From the NCBI GenBank assembly GCA_016875665.1, contig VGPA01000081.1, forward strand, positions 1-6,096: 6,096 nt of DNA, read 5' to 3'. Positions 1 to 5,498 of this stretch are shown here, piece by piece. The position numbers were made by a program, and so were the translations under genes. The notes under the pieces were generated by a model. The model was not told where the DNA came from. It did no database searches and worked only from the letters and a program-made list of their open reading frames with translations. Origin of the DNA: Chloroflexota bacterium (GTDB taxonomy: Bacteria > Chloroflexota > Limnocylindria > P2-11E). Numbering within the stretch: the first letter of the stretch is position 1; each line of letters begins with the position of its first letter.

Positions 1-411
1 GCGCGCGCGCTCCGCCCCGCCGGCGGTGGATGCGAGCATCTGGCCGTAGCGGGCGTACTCCGCGACCGCGCCGAGACGGTCGCCGGAAAGGATGAGCGCC
101 GCGGCGAGGCGGCGGTGCGCGGCGTGGTCCAGTGGATCGAGGACCAGGATCTCGCGCAGGAGACCGATGGCCGCCGCGCGCTCCCCGGTCCGCGCGAGCG
201 CGGCGGCGCCGTCACGGAGCGCGGCGAGTGCCGCCGCAGGGTTCCCCTGCTCCGCGGCGACCTTCGCGAGGCCGCGGTAGCCGCCGTCGGCCTGCGGGAA
301 CTTCTCGCAGAGGTACTTGAACTGCTCCTCGGCCTTGCGCAGCTGTTCCGCCTGCAGGCTTCGGAGGCCCGAGGCGAGGGCAACCTTGTAGTTGAAGTCC
401 GAGCCGCGCAC
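1..411 (-). CDS. TPR-like repeat protein, N-terminal part (3' end outside window)
   Basis: The minus strand is open from 411 to the window edge (137 residues, no stop). The sequence begins MRGSDFNYKVALASGLRSLQ and consists of Ala/Leu-rich helical pairs: one around QLRKAEEQFKYLCEKFPQAD (about 26-45), then GLAKVAAEQGNPAAALAALRDG, then the strongest unit GERAAAIGLLREILVLDPLD followed by HAAHRRLAAALILSGDRLGA. The L-x-L-D-P-x-D-x-x-A pattern is typical of tetratricopeptide-type repeats, which mediate protein-protein contacts. No signal peptide is seen in this part. The GTG at 411 is the only near start: a TAG lies two codons upstream in frame. Its Shine-Dalgarno is poor (AGGA almost touching the GTG). 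The partner and role are unknown, and it probably lies beyond the ribosomal operon. Confidence 0.65.
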   Translation of the reverse strand, partial: MRGSDFNYKVALASGLRSLQAEQLRKAEEQFKYLCEKFPQADGGYRGLAKVAAEQGNPAAALAALRDGAAALARTGERAAAIGLLREILVLDPLDHAAHRRLAAALILSGDRLGAVAEYARYGQMLASTAGGAERAR

Positions 412-427
412 GTCCTAAGTGTGCGCC

Positions 428-467
428 TGGGTTACCCGTACTCGCGTGAGCGAGTACGGGTAACCCA
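428..467 (-). terminator. Perfect 18-bp inverted repeat after rpsI: terminator-like hairpin or operator
   Basis: The arms at 428-445 (TGGGTTACCCGTACTCGC) and 450-467 are exact reverse complements, with a 4-nt loop (GTGA on +, TCAC in the transcript). It starts 30 nt after the rpsI stop and ends 16 nt before the GTG of the next gene. No T-run follows on the minus strand, so a classic intrinsic terminator is not complete; it may act as a U-less terminator, an mRNA 3'-end stabiliser, or a symmetrical protein-binding site. A smaller stem (CCGGC-CGA-GCCGG, about 469-481) lies just upstream in the transcript. Confidence 0.5.
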
Positions 468-497
468 CCGGCCGAGCCGGAGGCGCGGGTTGGGGGC

Positions 498-899
498 TTA
501 CCGCTTGGTGAACTGCGGCGCCTTGCGGGCGCGCTTCAGGCCCGGCTTCTTGCGCTCCTTGGCCCGGCCGTCACGAGTCACGTGGCCGGCCTTGCGCAGG
601 ACAGCCGCGTTCTCCTTGTCGGCCTGGAGCAGGGCACGGGCGATGCCGTGCGCGATCGCGCCGATCTGGCCGGTCACGCCGCCGCCTTCGACCTTGACCA
701 TGGCGTTGAAGCGGCGTGCGGTGTTGGTCACGGCCAGAGGCGCCGTCGCCTCGATCGCCGCGCCGTCGCGCGCGAAGTACTCGTCTACCGGCTTCCCGTT
801 CACGATGACGTTGCCTTCGCCCGGCACGAGCCGCACCCGCGCGATCGACGTCTTGCGCCGGCCCGTCCCCTGGAAGTACGCGCCCGTCTTCACCGTCAT
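498..899 (-). CDS. rpsI: 30S ribosomal protein uS9
   Basis: Small-subunit head protein whose basic C-terminal tail reaches the P-site tRNA. The 133-residue product contains the N-terminal signature YFQGTGRRKTSIARVRLVPG (residues 8-27), VIVNGKPVDEYF, the glycine-rich segment VKVEGGGVTGQIGAIAHGIA, LRKAGHVTRDGRAKERKKPG and the diagnostic end KRARKAPQFTKR with the terminal Lys-Arg. The ATG at 899 follows rplM by 8 nt with GAAGAAG directly in front, only a weak Shine-Dalgarno, consistent with coupling to rplM. It ends in TAA and is followed 30 nt later by a long perfect hairpin, suggesting that the ribosomal part of the operon ends here. Confidence 0.97.
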   Translation of the reverse strand: MTVKTGAYFQGTGRRKTSIARVRLVPGEGNVIVNGKPVDEYFARDGAAIEATAPLAVTNTARRFNAMVKVEGGGVTGQIGAIAHGIARALLQADKENAAVLRKAGHVTRDGRAKERKKPGLKRARKAPQFTKR

Positions 900-907
900 C
901 TTCTTCG

Positions 908-1351
908 TTACGCCCCCAGCTTTTCAGGCTTCTGTGCGCCGTGCGGGTGCTCCGCGCCTTTGTACACGTGCAGGCGCCGGGACATGCTCTCGCCGAGGCG
1001 GTTGCGCGGCAGCATGCCGCGGACCGCGCGGCGCACAACCTCTTCGGGCCGGCGCGCGAGCAGGCTGCCGAGGGTTTCGGTGCGGAAGCCGCCCGGGTAT
1101 CCCGAGTGGCGGGCGTAGACCTTGTCGCTGAGCTTCTTCCCGGTGACGCGGACCTTTTCCGCGTTCACGACGACCACGGGATCGCCCGAGTCGAGGTGCG
1201 GGGTGAAGCCGGCCTTGTGCTTGCCGCGGAGCAGAGCGGCGACGCGTGTGCAAAGGCGGCCGAGCGTCGCGCCGTCCGCGTCGACGACGCGCCAGCGGCG
1301 CTCGATCTCACTCGCCTTCAGCGTGTAGGTCTTCTGGATCGCTCGCTCCAT
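908..1351 (-). CDS. rplM: 50S ribosomal protein uL13
   Basis: Early-assembly protein of the large subunit. The 147-residue product starts MERAIQKTYTLKASEIERRW and carries WRVVDADGATLGRL, LLRGKHKAGFTPHLDSGD, the VYARHSGYPGGFRTETL segment, RGMLPRNRLGESMSRRLHVY and AEHPHGAQKPEKLGA, all in family order; the length is normal. The frame is open far upstream, but that is antisense to nothing useful and overlaps truA; the ATG at 1351 matches the homologous start and has GAGG just upstream. The first 44 nt lie inside the end of truA in another frame, so translation may depend on ribosomes finishing truA. It stops at TAA, 8 nt before rpsI; the rplM-rpsI pair is the usual unit. Confidence 0.97.
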   Translation of the reverse strand: MERAIQKTYTLKASEIERRWRVVDADGATLGRLCTRVAALLRGKHKAGFTPHLDSGDPVVVVNAEKVRVTGKKLSDKVYARHSGYPGGFRTETLGSLLARRPEEVVRRAVRGMLPRNRLGESMSRRLHVYKGAEHPHGAQKPEKLGA

Positions 1352-2105
1352 GTCCTCGGTACCCGCTTTCGCCGTATTCGACCGCCACCAAGCACAGCCC
1401 CTTGGCCGCCGCGCTCGGACCCGCGAGGGACCGGTCCTGCTCGGCGAGAATCTCACCGAACCGCCCGGGCCCGATCTTGCCCCGGCCGACCCAGAGCAGC
1501 GTCCCCATGATCCCGCGAACCATGCCCCGAAGGAAAGCGTCCGCTTCGATCTCGAAGCGTACGACCGCCCCATCCTGGGCGAGGCCCACCCGCCTCACGG
1601 TCCGCTCCCCCGACTCCCCCGCCGCGAAGGCGGCGAAGTCGTGGCGCCCAAGCAGATGCTGGGCCGCCTCCCGCATCGCCGCGACGTCGAGCGTCCCGGG
1701 GAGATGGAGCTCCCGCAGCCGCTCGAGCGGCGCGCGCGCCGGAGCGTTCCGGACACGGTACTCGTATGTGCGGCTCGTGGCCGAGAAGCGGGCGTGGAAT
1801 CGCTCGTCCGCCTGCTCGACCGCGCCGACCGCGATGTCCTCGGGGAGGAGGGCGTTGACCCCCCGCCCCAGCGCCTGCCCGTCCAGCGCGCTCGCCGCAC
1901 GGAAGCTGATGACCTGCCCTGTCGCGTGGACCCCCGCGTCCGTCCTGCCCGCGCCGGCGATGCGCACCGGAGCGCCGCAGATCGTTCCGAGAGCCCGTTC
2001 GAGCTCGCCCTGGATCGTCGCTCCCTCCGCCTGGATCTGGAACCCGACGTACCGGGTTCCGTCATAGGCGACGGTCGCTCGCCAGTTGAGTGATTTCTCC
2101 GCCGT
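1308..2105 (-). CDS. truA: tRNA pseudouridine(38-40) synthase TruA, apparent ACG start
   Basis: Isomerises uridines 38-40 in the anticodon arm of many tRNAs. The frame contains YDGTRYVGFQIQAEGATIQG near the N-terminus, the catalytic motif GRTDAGVHATGQ (Asp56 if counted from the ACG), YEYRVRN, and F-x-I-E-A-D-A-F-L-R-G-M-V-R before GIMGTLLWVG. From the codon after the rplQ stop it encodes 265 residues, a normal length. No ATG, GTG or TTG exists between that stop and YDGT; the first is GTG at 1967, which would lose about 46 residues including conserved ones. ACG at 2105 has AAAGG 5 nt upstream and is the best-placed start, so I use it; a C/T error for ATG is equally possible. The 3' end overlaps rplM by 44 nt. 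The product is certain; the start is not. Confidence 0.9.
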   Translation of the reverse strand, partial: TAEKSLNWRATVAYDGTRYVGFQIQAEGATIQGELERALGTICGAPVRIAGAGRTDAGVHATGQVISFRAASALDGQALGRGVNALLPEDIAVGAVEQADERFHARFSATSRTYEYRVRNAPARAPLERLRELHLPGTLDVAAMREAAQHLLGRHDFAAFAAGESGERTVRRVGLAQDGAVVRFEIEADAFLRGMVRGIMGTLLWVGRGKIGPGRFGEILAEQDRSLAGPSAAAKGLCLVAVEYGESGYRGHGASDPEDLHAEGE

Positions 2106-2609
2106 CTAGGCCTTTGCGGCCTTCTTGACGGCCTTCTTCGCCGCCGGCTTCTTGGTTGCCTTTGCGGGCGTCGGGGCCGCTGCCTTCTTGGCACGGCCGG
2201 GGAGCGCGAGACGCTTGCGCGGCTTCGGCTCCTCGGCGGGCGGCTCGTCCGCCACGGCCGGAAGGAGCTCGATGATCATGGCCGGAGCCGAATCGCCGAC
2301 GCGCGGCGCGAGCCGCACGAGGCGCGCGTAGCCGGAGCGGCGGTCGGGGTAGCGCGGCGCGAGGTCGGTGAAGACCTTGTTCACGATCGCCGCCTCGGGT
2401 AGCCAGGCGATGGCGCGGCGGCGCGCCGCGAGCGAGCCGTCCTTGCCGAGGTTGATCATCTGGTCCACGAACCCGCGCACTTCCTTGGCCTTGGCCTCGG
2501 TGGTCTTGACCTTCTCGTAGCGCAGCACCGAGAGCGTGAGGTTGCGCAGCATCGAGCGGCGGTGCGCCGACTCCCGCCCGAACTTGCGCTGGTGAACTTG
2601 ATGCGGCAC
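2106..2609 (-). CDS. rplQ: 50S ribosomal protein bL17
   Basis: Large-subunit protein bound to 23S rRNA near the exit-tunnel side. The 167-residue product begins MPHQVHQRKFGRESAHRRSM, matching the family start, and contains LRNLTLSVLRYEKVKTTEAKAKEVR and LAPRYPDRRSGYARLVRL. The conserved core ends near residue 115 (APAMIIELL); after it come an acidic-Pro stretch and a Lys/Ala/Pro-rich tail (AKKAAAPTPAKATKKPAAKK and onward) of about 50 residues, the histone-H1-like extension common in GC-rich Gram-positive-type lineages. The start codon is GTG at 2609, sharing its first G with the TAG of the small upstream ORF. No clear Shine-Dalgarno precedes it, so coupling is likely. It ends in TAG and the truA frame continues in phase directly behind. 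Confidence 0.97.
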   Translation of the reverse strand: MPHQVHQRKFGRESAHRRSMLRNLTLSVLRYEKVKTTEAKAKEVRGFVDQMINLGKDGSLAARRRAIAWLPEAAIVNKVFTDLAPRYPDRRSGYARLVRLAPRVGDSAPAMIIELLPAVADEPPAEEPKPRKRLALPGRAKKAAAPTPAKATKKPAAKKAVKKAAKA

Positions 2610-2755
2610 TACTCGACGCGCGGCGCAAGCGCCGCGCCGCCTCCGGCTCGAACTCGCCTGTCGCGGCGTAGCCGCTCCTGGCTCGCGCTCATTCGGTCGA
2701 CGCCCGGCGCAAGCGCCGCGCCGCCTCCGGCTCGAACTTCGCTGATGCTGTTCAT
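2609..2755 (-). CDS. Possible 48-codon small ORF linking rpoA to rplQ, built on a duplicated repeat
   Basis: The frame starts at an ATG overlapping the rpoA stop (ATGA), with GAGG 4 nt upstream inside rpoA, and ends at a TAG overlapping the rplQ GTG (TAGTG). The peptide has two copies of VRAGGGAALAP followed by Gly-Val or Arg-Val, at residues 7-19 and 35-47, joined by an Arg-rich linker (RMSASQERLRRDRR). The copies are 28 codons apart. No family is recognised. rplQ has no convincing Shine-Dalgarno, so ribosomes arriving through this frame could start rplQ by reinitiation. The alternative is that it is only an intergenic repeat pair whose spacing keeps the frame open; 41/42 DNA identity between copies does not show protein-level selection. 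Translation is plausible, a functional peptide is not shown. Confidence 0.4.
   Translation of the reverse strand: MNSISEVRAGGGAALAPGVDRMSASQERLRRDRRVRAGGGAALAPRVE
2613..2738 (-). repeat. Pair of 42-bp GC-rich direct repeats (84-bp period) with internal palindrome
   Basis: The copies are at 2613-2654 and 2697-2738 and differ at one base (g/c at 2620 and 2704). Each carries, on the minus strand, a head GAGCCGGAGG followed by a palindrome around GCGCTTGCGC. In the 2613 copy the palindrome is a perfect 9-bp stem (GCGCGGCGC / GCGCCGCGC) with a TT centre; in the other copy the differing base breaks one pair. The linker holds GAGCCAGGAG and a small stem GCGGC-TAC-GCCGC, which looks like a shorter, diverged unit. 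The head-plus-palindrome layout resembles REP-type intergenic repeats; membership of any named family is not claimed. Confidence 0.8.
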
Positions 2756-3744
2756 TCGTCCTCGCCCTCGTCGCTCCCGTCGTCCGAAGAGCGATCGTCC
2801 CCGGCGGTCCGCACGGGTGCCTCGATGAGGCCGCGTGCGGCGAGGCGCTCCTTGATCTCGTCCAGGCTCTTCTTGCCGAAGTTGCGCATCCGGAGCAGCT
2901 CCTCGTCCGGGGTCTGGAGCAGCTGGCCGACGCGCGTGATCCCGTGCCGCTTGAGCGAATTGAACGCGCGCTGCGGCAGATCCAGGTCCTCGATCGGCAC
3001 GTCGGCGACGCCCGACGGCAGCGCCGAGTCCTCGCGCGACGCGGTTGGGAGGGCGGTCTGCGCGCGGGTGAGGCCGGTGAAGAGCGAGAACTGATGCACG
3101 AGGATCTGCGCGCCCTGCGCGACGGCCTCGTCCGGCGTGGTCGTGCCGTCGGTCCATACCTCGAGCACGAGCCGGTCGTAGTTCGTGACCTGGCCGACGC
3201 GGGTGTTCTCGATCGCGAAGTTCACCTGCTTGACCGGGCTGTACAGCGCGTCGATCGGGATGACCCCGATCGGCAGGCCTTCGCGGCGCTCGGCGGAGTT
3301 GAAGCCGCGGCCGTTCTCGACCGTGAGCTCCATCCAGAGGGAGGCCTCCGGCTCGAGGGTGGCGATGTGCGCCTCGGGCGTCACGATCTCGATGTCGCTG
3401 GTGGTCATGATGTCGCCCGCGGTCACGGGGCCCGGACCCTCCTTCTCGAGGGTGAGCGTGACCGGCTCGCCCGCGAACGAGCGGAGGCGGACCCGCTTGA
3501 GGTTGAGGACCATCTGGACGACGTCCTCCTTCACCCCCGGCAGGGTCGAAAACTCGTGCTGCACGCCGCGGATGCGGGCGGCGGTGATGGCCGCTCCCGG
3601 AAGCGACGACAGGAGCACCCGGCGCAGCGAGTTGCCGATGGTCGTGCCGTAGCCCGCGGGCAGCGGTTCGCAGGCGAATCGCGCGTGGCGGTCGTCGCCC
3701 TCGAGACGCTCGATCTTCGGATAGTCAAGCTCGACGATGGACAT
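2752..3744 (-). CDS. rpoA: DNA-directed RNA polymerase subunit alpha
   Basis: Alpha dimerises to nucleate RNA polymerase assembly; its C-terminal domain contacts UP-element DNA and activators. The 330-residue product has the N-terminal dimerisation/assembly domain at about 1-228 (GYGTTIGNSLRRVLLSSLPG at 31-50; NYDRLVLEVWTDG at 188-200), a short linker, and the C-terminal domain at about 247-308. The DNA-contact positions are kept: Arg259 and Asn262 (E. coli R265/N268 equivalents) and the NFGKKSLDEI segment at 288-297. After this comes an acidic tail, residues 316-330, rich in Asp/Glu. The ATG has AAGGGG about 8 nt upstream. The TGA stop lies inside ATGA, where a small ORF leading to rplQ begins. 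Confidence 0.98.
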   Translation of the reverse strand: MSIVELDYPKIERLEGDDRHARFACEPLPAGYGTTIGNSLRRVLLSSLPGAAITAARIRGVQHEFSTLPGVKEDVVQMVLNLKRVRLRSFAGEPVTLTLEKEGPGPVTAGDIMTTSDIEIVTPEAHIATLEPEASLWMELTVENGRGFNSAERREGLPIGVIPIDALYSPVKQVNFAIENTRVGQVTNYDRLVLEVWTDGTTTPDEAVAQGAQILVHQFSLFTGLTRAQTALPTASREDSALPSGVADVPIEDLDLPQRAFNSLKRHGITRVGQLLQTPDEELLRMRNFGKKSLDEIKERLAARGLIEAPVRTAGDDRSSDDGSDEGEDE

Positions 3745-3842
3745 GTTGGTACCCCTTCCCGCTTAGAACGAAGGTGCGCTTACGACGACAGCCGACGGCT
3801 GGTCGCAGGACGGTCTGACGAGCGCGAGCGAAATCTGACCAT
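3745..3842 (-). other. 98-nt rpsD-rpoA intergenic region, small hairpin only
   Basis: This gap holds the rpoA Shine-Dalgarno (AAGGGG) near its end and a short stem CAGCC-GTC-GGCTG around 3789-3801. There is no convincing promoter, terminator or small ORF with its own ribosome-binding site. uS4 and alpha are sometimes regulated by uS4 binding to leader RNA, but I see no structure here that I could tie to that. Confidence 0.4.
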
Positions 3843-4466
3843 CTACCTGGAGTAGTGCTCGACGACGAGCTGCGTGTTGAGCTGGGCCTCGATGTTGCCC
3901 CGATCCGGATAGCTGGTGACCTTCGCCGTGAACGCGTCGGGGTCGACCTCGAGCCAGCCCGGACGGGTCTGGGTCTTGGCCCACGCAAGCATCTCCTTGA
4001 AGTAGCTCGCGTCCCGGCTGGACTCGCGGACAGCGATGGTTTCACCGGCCCGGATCTCGTAGCTCGGCGTCTTGGTGACACGGCCGTTCACGGTGATGTG
4101 ACCGTGCGCGACGAGCTGGCGCGCCTGTGAGCGCGACTTCGCGAAGCCGCTGCGGTAGACCGTGTTGTCGAGGCGCGCCTCGAGTGCGGCCAGCAGGCCA
4201 TCGCCGGTGGCGCCGCGGCGCTCGGCCGCCTTGTCGTAGGTGCCCTTCATCTGGCGCTCGAGCACGCCGTAGACGCGGCGCATCTTCTGCTTCTCACGCA
4301 GCTGAAGCGCGAAATCCGAGACCTTACGCCGGCGCTGCTGATGCATGCCCGGCGGGTTGGCCTTCCGCTCGAAGGTGCACTTGGTGAGGCACTTCTCGCC
4401 CTTGAGGTAGAGCTTCATCCCCTCGCGGCGGCACAGGCGACAGACGGGGCCGGTGTAGCGAGCCAT
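3843..4466 (-). CDS. rpsD: 30S ribosomal protein uS4
   Basis: Primary 16S rRNA-binding protein that starts 30S body assembly; in several bacteria it also represses its own mRNA. The 207-residue product begins MARYTGPVCRLCRREG. Cys9, Cys12, Cys26 and Cys30 make a zinc-type N-terminal domain; the last pair is spaced C-x3-C, one residue tighter than the C-x4-C I recall for Thermus uS4. The S4 RNA-binding domain spans about residues 95-160 (LEARLDNTVYRSGFAKSRSQARQLVAHGHITVNGR), and the protein ends NTQLVVEHYSR as in the family. The ATG is preceded closely by AGAGGA overlapping the end region of rpsK, from which it is separated by 6 nt. It stops at TAG; 98 nt then separate it from rpoA. Confidence 0.97.
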   Translation of the reverse strand: MARYTGPVCRLCRREGMKLYLKGEKCLTKCTFERKANPPGMHQQRRRKVSDFALQLREKQKMRRVYGVLERQMKGTYDKAAERRGATGDGLLAALEARLDNTVYRSGFAKSRSQARQLVAHGHITVNGRVTKTPSYEIRAGETIAVRESSRDASYFKEMLAWAKTQTRPGWLEVDPDAFTAKVTSYPDRGNIEAQLNTQLVVEHYSR

Positions 4467-4472
4467 ATTCCT

Positions 4473-4898
4473 CTAAACCCTCCGCCGCTTCGGGGCACGG
4501 CAACCGTTGTGGGGGATCGGCGTGACGTCGGTGATCGCCGTGACCTCGAGACCCGAGGCCTCGAGCGCGCGGATCGCGGCCTCCCGGCCGGCACCCGGTC
4601 CACGCACGAACACCTCGACGGTGCGAAGCCCCTGCTCCACCGCCTTGCGCGCGGCGTTCTCGGCGGTCACCTGCGCGGCGTACGGGGTGCTCTTGCGCGA
4701 GCCTTTCCAGCCGGACGCGCCGGCCGAGGCCCACGCGATCACGTTCCCCATCGGGTCCGTGAGCGAGACGATCGTGTTGTTGAACGAGGCCTTGATGTGC
4801 GCCTGGCCACGCGGCACCGCGCGCTTGTCGCGCTTGCGGCGCGGCGCGGGTGCCGGGGCGGCTTGCGCCGGTGCGGCGGCGGCGTGCTCCTGTGTCAT
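4473..4898 (-). CDS. rpsK: 30S ribosomal protein uS11
   Basis: Platform protein of the small subunit that binds 16S rRNA near the E site. The 141-residue product has the family core NNTIVSLTDPMGNVIAW (from about residue 40), SAGASGWKGSRKSTPYAAQ, VFVRGPGAGREAAIRAL, and the near-invariant C-terminus DVTPIPHNGCRAPKRRRV. Residues 2-20 form an Ala/Pro-rich extension (QEHAAAAPAQAAPAPAP) ahead of the basic RRKRDKR; this low-complexity head explains its slightly greater length than the usual 125-130 residues and is probably disordered. There is no strong Shine-Dalgarno of its own; the ATG overlaps the rpsM TAA, so reinitiation is likely. It ends in TAG, six bases before rpsD. Confidence 0.97.
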   Translation of the reverse strand: MTQEHAAAAPAQAAPAPAPRRKRDKRAVPRGQAHIKASFNNTIVSLTDPMGNVIAWASAGASGWKGSRKSTPYAAQVTAENAARKAVEQGLRTVEVFVRGPGAGREAAIRALEASGLEVTAITDVTPIPHNGCRAPKRRRV

Positions 4899-5281
4899 TA
4901 GGTCTTGCCCGTCGCCTTCTTCTTACCGGCCACCGTCTTGCGCGGGCCCTTCCGGCCGCGGGCGTTGGTCCGTGTGCGCTGACCGCGCACCGGCAGGCCG
5001 CGCCGGTGGCGCAGGCCGCGGTACGAGCCGATCTCCTGGAGACGCTTGATGTTGAGCGCGACCTCGCGCCGCAGGTCACCCTCGACCGTGTAATCGCGGT
5101 CGATCACCTCGCGGATCTTGGCCACCTGGGGCTCGGTCAGGTCGCGGACCCGGATCGCCGCGTCCACCCGCGCCTTCGCGAGGACTTCACGCGCCGTCGA
5201 TGCGCCCAGGCCGAAGATGTAGCGCAGCGATACGTCCACGCGCTTCTCGCGCGGAATATCGACGCCCGCGATTCGAGCCAT
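4898..5281 (-). CDS. rpsM: 30S ribosomal protein uS13
   Basis: Small-subunit head protein that contacts 16S rRNA, the P-site tRNA and, through intersubunit bridges, the 50S subunit. The 127-residue product starts MARIAGVDIPREKRVDVSL, the standard N-terminus, continues through the helix-two-turn-helix region (YIFGLGASTAREVL, then the VRDLTEPQVAKIREVI segment) and ends in a basic tail with GLRHRRGLPVRGQRTRTNAR and a Lys-rich extreme end. The frame is open to 5347, but the ATG at 5281 is the true start: the homologous N-terminus begins there and AAGGGAG lies about 8 nt upstream. Its TAA stop overlaps the rpsK ATG by one base (TAATG), implying coupled translation. Confidence 0.97.
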   Translation of the reverse strand: MARIAGVDIPREKRVDVSLRYIFGLGASTAREVLAKARVDAAIRVRDLTEPQVAKIREVIDRDYTVEGDLRREVALNIKRLQEIGSYRGLRHRRGLPVRGQRTRTNARGRKGPRKTVAGKKKATGKT

Positions 5282-5283
5282 CG

Positions 5284-5376
5284 CTACGCTCCCTTCCCTT
5301 GCTCGCGCAAGCGCTCGCCGGCACCGCCTCGAGCTCGGTCGCCGCAACCAAGCCGCGCCTGACCCGTATTCGTCAT
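5284..5376 (-). CDS. Possible 30-codon small ORF between rpmJ and rpsM, unknown function
   Basis: The 103-nt gap between rpmJ and rpsM holds an ATG (5376-5374) preceded by AGGA with 6 nt spacing, a good Shine-Dalgarno that does not serve rpsM. The frame gives MTNTGQARLGCGDR then a Gly/Arg/Glu-rich end (ARGGAGERLREQGKGA) and stops at TAG two nt before the rpsM ATG, as a translationally coupled leader ORF would. No family is recognised. The middle contains GCGCTTGCGC (+ strand 5305-5314), also the core of the rpoA-rplQ repeats, so this could be a repeat that happens to be open. High GC makes chance frames of this length common; only the Shine-Dalgarno and the exact fit to the gap argue for translation. 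Confidence 0.3.
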   Translation of the reverse strand: MTNTGQARLGCGDRARGGAGERLREQGKGA

Positions 5377-5384
5377 TTCTCTTC

Positions 5385-5498
5385 CTAGCCCTGACGCTGC
5401 TTGTGCTTGGGCTCGGAGCAGATGACGAGAACCGCCCCGCTCCGGCGGATGATCTTGCACTTGTCGCAGCGCTTCTTGACCGACGCCTGGACCTTCAC
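5385..5498 (-). CDS. rpmJ: 50S ribosomal protein bL36
   Basis: Small zinc-binding protein of the large subunit, 37 residues, the normal length. Translation gives MKVQASVKKRCDKCKII at the N-terminus and VICSEPKHKQRQG at the C-terminus. Cys11, Cys14, Cys27 and His32 form the C-x2-C-x12-C-x4-H zinc site of the C+ form. It starts with GTG, whose first base directly follows the infA TAG stop, with no gap or overlap. The Shine-Dalgarno GTGAGG lies inside the last codons of infA, about 6 nt before the GTG, so the two genes are probably translated together. The stop is TAG. The gene is too short for most ORF callers; sequence and context make it certain. Confidence 0.97.
   Translation of the reverse strand: MKVQASVKKRCDKCKIIRRSGAVLVICSEPKHKQRQG

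Noticed and set aside
115..1131. Long plus-strand open frame across the left end
   Set aside because: It runs antisense through the TPR-like gene, the hairpin, rpsI and part of rplM. High GC leaves the opposite strand open; the product is Arg/Ala-rich and matches nothing, whereas the minus-strand products are clear ribosomal proteins.
3789..3801. Small hairpin CAGCC-GTC-GGCTG before rpoA as a terminator or uS4-binding leader
   Set aside because: Five pairs, no T-run, and no pseudoknot or rRNA mimicry that I can point to.
2944..3855. Plus-strand open frame of about 300 codons opposite rpoA
   Set aside because: It is a shadow of rpoA codon structure with no recognisable domain.
4324..5079. 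Long minus-strand frame across rpsM-rpsK-rpsD in another phase
   Set aside because: Arg/Ala/Gly-rich out-of-frame translation of three certain ribosomal genes.
5301..5314. Short stem CTTGC-GCGA-GCAAG just before the rpsM Shine-Dalgarno as a regulator
   Set aside because: Only 5 bp and overlapping the GCGCTTGCGC repeat core; too weak to call on its own.
5282..5347. N-terminal extension of rpsM to the upstream start at 5347
   Set aside because: Adds 22 residues with no homology; the family N-terminus MARIAGVDIP begins at 5281 with a good Shine-Dalgarno.
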